DNA of 7,946 bases, taken from assembly GCA_016650355.1 (NCBI GenBank), contig JAENVX010000087.1, positions 1 through 7,946 on the forward strand, written 5' to 3'. Made by a program: the position numbers and the translations under genes. Shown here in pieces: positions 6,054 through 7,946 of the stretch. How positions within the stretch are numbered: the first letter of the stretch is position 1; every line of letters begins with the position of its first letter. The stretch comes from Bacteroidia bacterium (lineage in GTDB: Bacteria; Bacteroidota; Bacteroidia; Cytophagales; Cyclobacteriaceae). The notes below the pieces were generated by a model that did not search any database, was not told where the DNA came from, and saw only the letters and a program-made list of their open reading frames with translations.

Positions 6054-7946
6054 ATGCTCAAAAACTACATAATAGTTACACTTCGCAATTTATTGAAGAA
6101 TAAAACCTATTCGTTCATCAACATTGCTGGATTATCCATAGGCATCACCTCCAGTATTCTTATTCTGTTGTGGGTTTTTGATCAATTGTCATACGATCGC
6201 TTTCATCCCAAAGTTGATCGTCTGCACCAGGTATGGGTCAACTCTACATTTGACGGAAAAATAAACTCCTGGAATTCTGTCCCACTTCCAACATATGAAG
6301 CCCTAAAAACAGAACACAACAGTATTAAGAATGTGACGGGTACAGATTGGGGTGGCGATCATTTGCTAACAGTGGGTGACAAGCGCGTTACCAAGCAAGG
6401 ATATTATGTAGGAGAAGAATTTCTCACCATGTTTGAATTTCCTTTGCTAACAGGGGCCGCTGAGCAAGTATTGACGGAACCAGGTTCGATCGTGCTCACA
6501 GCATCTGCAGCCAAAGCGTTGTTTGGCGATCAAGACCCAATGGGTCAACTGGTGAAACTCGACAACCGTGATGAGTTGAAAGTAACTGGTGTACTAAAAG
6601 ATATACCAAAAAATTCGAGCTTTGAATTTGAATGTCTGTTGCCCTGGAAACTTTACGAAAAACAAGAATGGGTAAAGAATCAGAAAGACAACTGGGGAAA
6701 TTATTCTTTTCAGGTTTTTGTGGAACTGGTAGATGTCGCCTCTGAAATACCAGTGGAAGATAAAATTAAAGACCTCCTAACCCGGCATGGTGAAACAGAA
6801 TTTCCACACGAACTTTTTCTCCATCCGCTTAGTCGCTGGGCCTTGCACTCCAACTTTGAAAATGGAAAAGAAGCAGGAGGTATGAGTGACTACGTGAACA
6901 TGTTCACGATCATAGCCGTTTTTGTTTTAATCATAGCGTGCATAAACTTTATGAACCTTGCCACTGCTCGTTCGGAGAGAAGAGCAAAGGAGGTAGGCAT
7001 CCGCAAAAGTGTTGGCTCGAGAAGGGTTGAGATTATCGGTCAATTTATTGGCGAGTCCCTGATAATATCTTTAATTGCATTTGCCTTTTCCATATTACTT
7101 GCGCAATTGCTCCTACCTTTTTATAACGATTTAGTAGAGAAGCAACTTTTCATCAACTATTCTTCTCCAAGTTTCTGGATGTTCGCTGCAGGTCTTATCT
7201 TCTTCACTGGCATTATTTCTGGAAGCTACCCTGCCTTTTATTTATCCTCTTTTCAGCCTGTAAAAGTATTGAAGGGCAAAGTACATTCAGGTAAAAATGG
7301 AAGCCTTCCTCGAAAAGTTTTGGTTACACTGCAGTTTGGTTTCTCTATATTACTCATCATTGGTACAATTGTTATCTACCAGCAAATTCAGCACGTGAAA
7401 AGCAGGGACCTGGGATACGAACAGGAGAACCTTATTACCGTAGAAGACACGCGTGAAATTTCTAGTAACTACAATGCCATCAAAGCAGAATTGATGCAAT
7501 CGGGTGTTGTGAGCGGTGTCACTCGATCGAATAGTGCCATCACTAATATTAATTCAAATAATTTTTTGGGATGGCCGGGCAAACCCGAAGACCTGAGAGT
7601 GATTTTTGCAACCATTGCCATAGAACATGATTACACCAAGACAATGGGCATTAAAGTATTACAGGGTCGAGACTTTTCTGAAAATTATAAAAGCGACACA
7701 GCAGCCATCCTTATCAACCAAGCCGGTCTAGATCTTATGGGATTAAAAGATCCCATCGGAACACAACTTGATCTGTGGGGAGGAAAGCGTGAATTAATTG
7801 GGATCGTGGATAACGTACTAATGGGGTCTCCGTATAGACCGGTTGGCCCAATGTTTTTCATTTATGATCCAGGTTGGATTAATGCTATCACAATCCGCCT
7901 GGAAAAAACAAAAGACCTTCCTGCATCATTGAAAAAAGTAGAAGAC
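6054..7946 (+). CDS. FtsX/MacB-family ABC transporter permease (3' end outside window)
   Basis: The frame opens at ATG 6054-6056 and stays open for 631 codons to the window edge. Related proteins are roughly 800 residues, so the end is missing. The order is a first membrane helix (about 20-42, after the typical MLKNYIIVTLRNLLKNKTYSFINIAGLSIG start), a MacB-type periplasmic domain (about 45-275, with SIVLTASAAKALFG at 145-158 and VTGVLKDIPKNSSFEF at 177-192), and a first FtsX domain with helices near 282-303, 330-356 and 372-396. That domain carries the NLATARSERRAKEVGIRKSVGSRR signature (301-324). A fifth helix (about 421-443) precedes a second periplasmic domain, cut off at the edge. Such proteins work with a MacB-like ATPase as mechanotransmission systems that move lipoproteins, peptides or drugs, or signal across the envelope. 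No ATPase gene lies in the window, as is common for Cytophagales permeases of this type. The substrate is unknown. Confidence 0.93.
   Translation, partial: MLKNYIIVTLRNLLKNKTYSFINIAGLSIGITSSILILLWVFDQLSYDRFHPKVDRLHQVWVNSTFDGKINSWNSVPLPTYEALKTEHNSIKNVTGTDWGGDHLLTVGDKRVTKQGYYVGEEFLTMFEFPLLTGAAEQVLTEPGSIVLTASAAKALFGDQDPMGQLVKLDNRDELKVTGVLKDIPKNSSFEFECLLPWKLYEKQEWVKNQKDNWGNYSFQVFVELVDVASEIPVEDKIKDLLTRHGETEFPHELFLHPLSRWALHSNFENGKEAGGMSDYVNMFTIIAVFVLIIACINFMNLATARSERRAKEVGIRKSVGSRRVEIIGQFIGESLIISLIAFAFSILLAQLLLPFYNDLVEKQLFINYSSPSFWMFAAGLIFFTGIISGSYPAFYLSSFQPVKVLKGKVHSGKNGSLPRKVLVTLQFGFSILLIIGTIVIYQQIQHVKSRDLGYEQENLITVEDTREISSNYNAIKAELMQSGVVSGVTRSNSAITNINSNNFLGWPGKPEDLRVIFATIAIEHDYTKTMGIKVLQGRDFSENYKSDTAAILINQAGLDLMGLKDPIGTQLDLWGGKRELIGIVDNVLMGSPYRPVGPMFFIYDPGWINAITIRLEKTKDLPASLKKVED

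Noticed and set aside
1..7946. tRNA, rRNA, CRISPR array, insertion sequence, phage or defence-system genes
   Set aside because: No tRNA-like fold, regularly spaced repeats, transposase motif or nuclease/helicase gene was seen. The coding space is filled by envelope and housekeeping genes.

Overview
The window looks like a chromosomal segment of a Bacteroidota bacterium, most likely from the Cytophagales or a related order. This is inferred from the moderately AT-rich sequence, the lack of clear Shine-Dalgarno sites before most genes, a TAnnTTTG-type -7 box, a lytic transglycosylase with the AASYNRG variant motif, and a large FtsX/MacB-type permease with no ATPase gene beside it in the window. 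No rRNA, tRNA, CRISPR array, insertion sequence or phage gene was recognised.

Left part, minus strand (2771 down to 1): a compact, probably co-transcribed run. It starts with a LOG-family nucleotide phosphoribohydrolase (2013-2771). This overlaps by one base (TAATG) a membrane-anchored MltD-like lytic transglycosylase (1060-2013). A creatininase-superfamily metal amidohydrolase with a GTG start follows (259-1020). Last comes the N-terminal part of a membrane-anchored protein leaving the window at base 1 (1-179). It reads like the junction between a BlaR1/M56-type membrane segment and an M23 peptidase domain. The transglycosylase, and possibly the last gene, act on peptidoglycan.

Middle: a 195-bp divergent intergenic region carries a candidate promoter for the minus-strand run and a 13-bp direct repeat reaching into the next gene. 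On the plus strand lies a single-domain SpoU/TrmH-type 2'-O-ribose RNA methyltransferase (2967-3503) with all its catalytic motifs.

Right part, plus strand (3681-7946): a tight two-gene unit encodes an exported, beta-propeller-like protein (3681-4793) and an Ig-like (Big_5/SbsA-type) lipoprotein (4797-5906). Only TCT separates the stop of the first from the GTG start of the second, and both are in the same reading frame. Neither has a function I can name. After a 147-bp gap containing a perfect 6-bp inverted repeat, an FtsX/MacB-like ABC permease starts at 6054 and runs off the right edge after 631 codons.

Most of the window is ordinary housekeeping and envelope biology. The parts most worth a second look are the exported protein/lipoprotein pair and the apparently truncated M56-M23 junction at the left edge. 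I see no evidence of a defence system or other striking new system.
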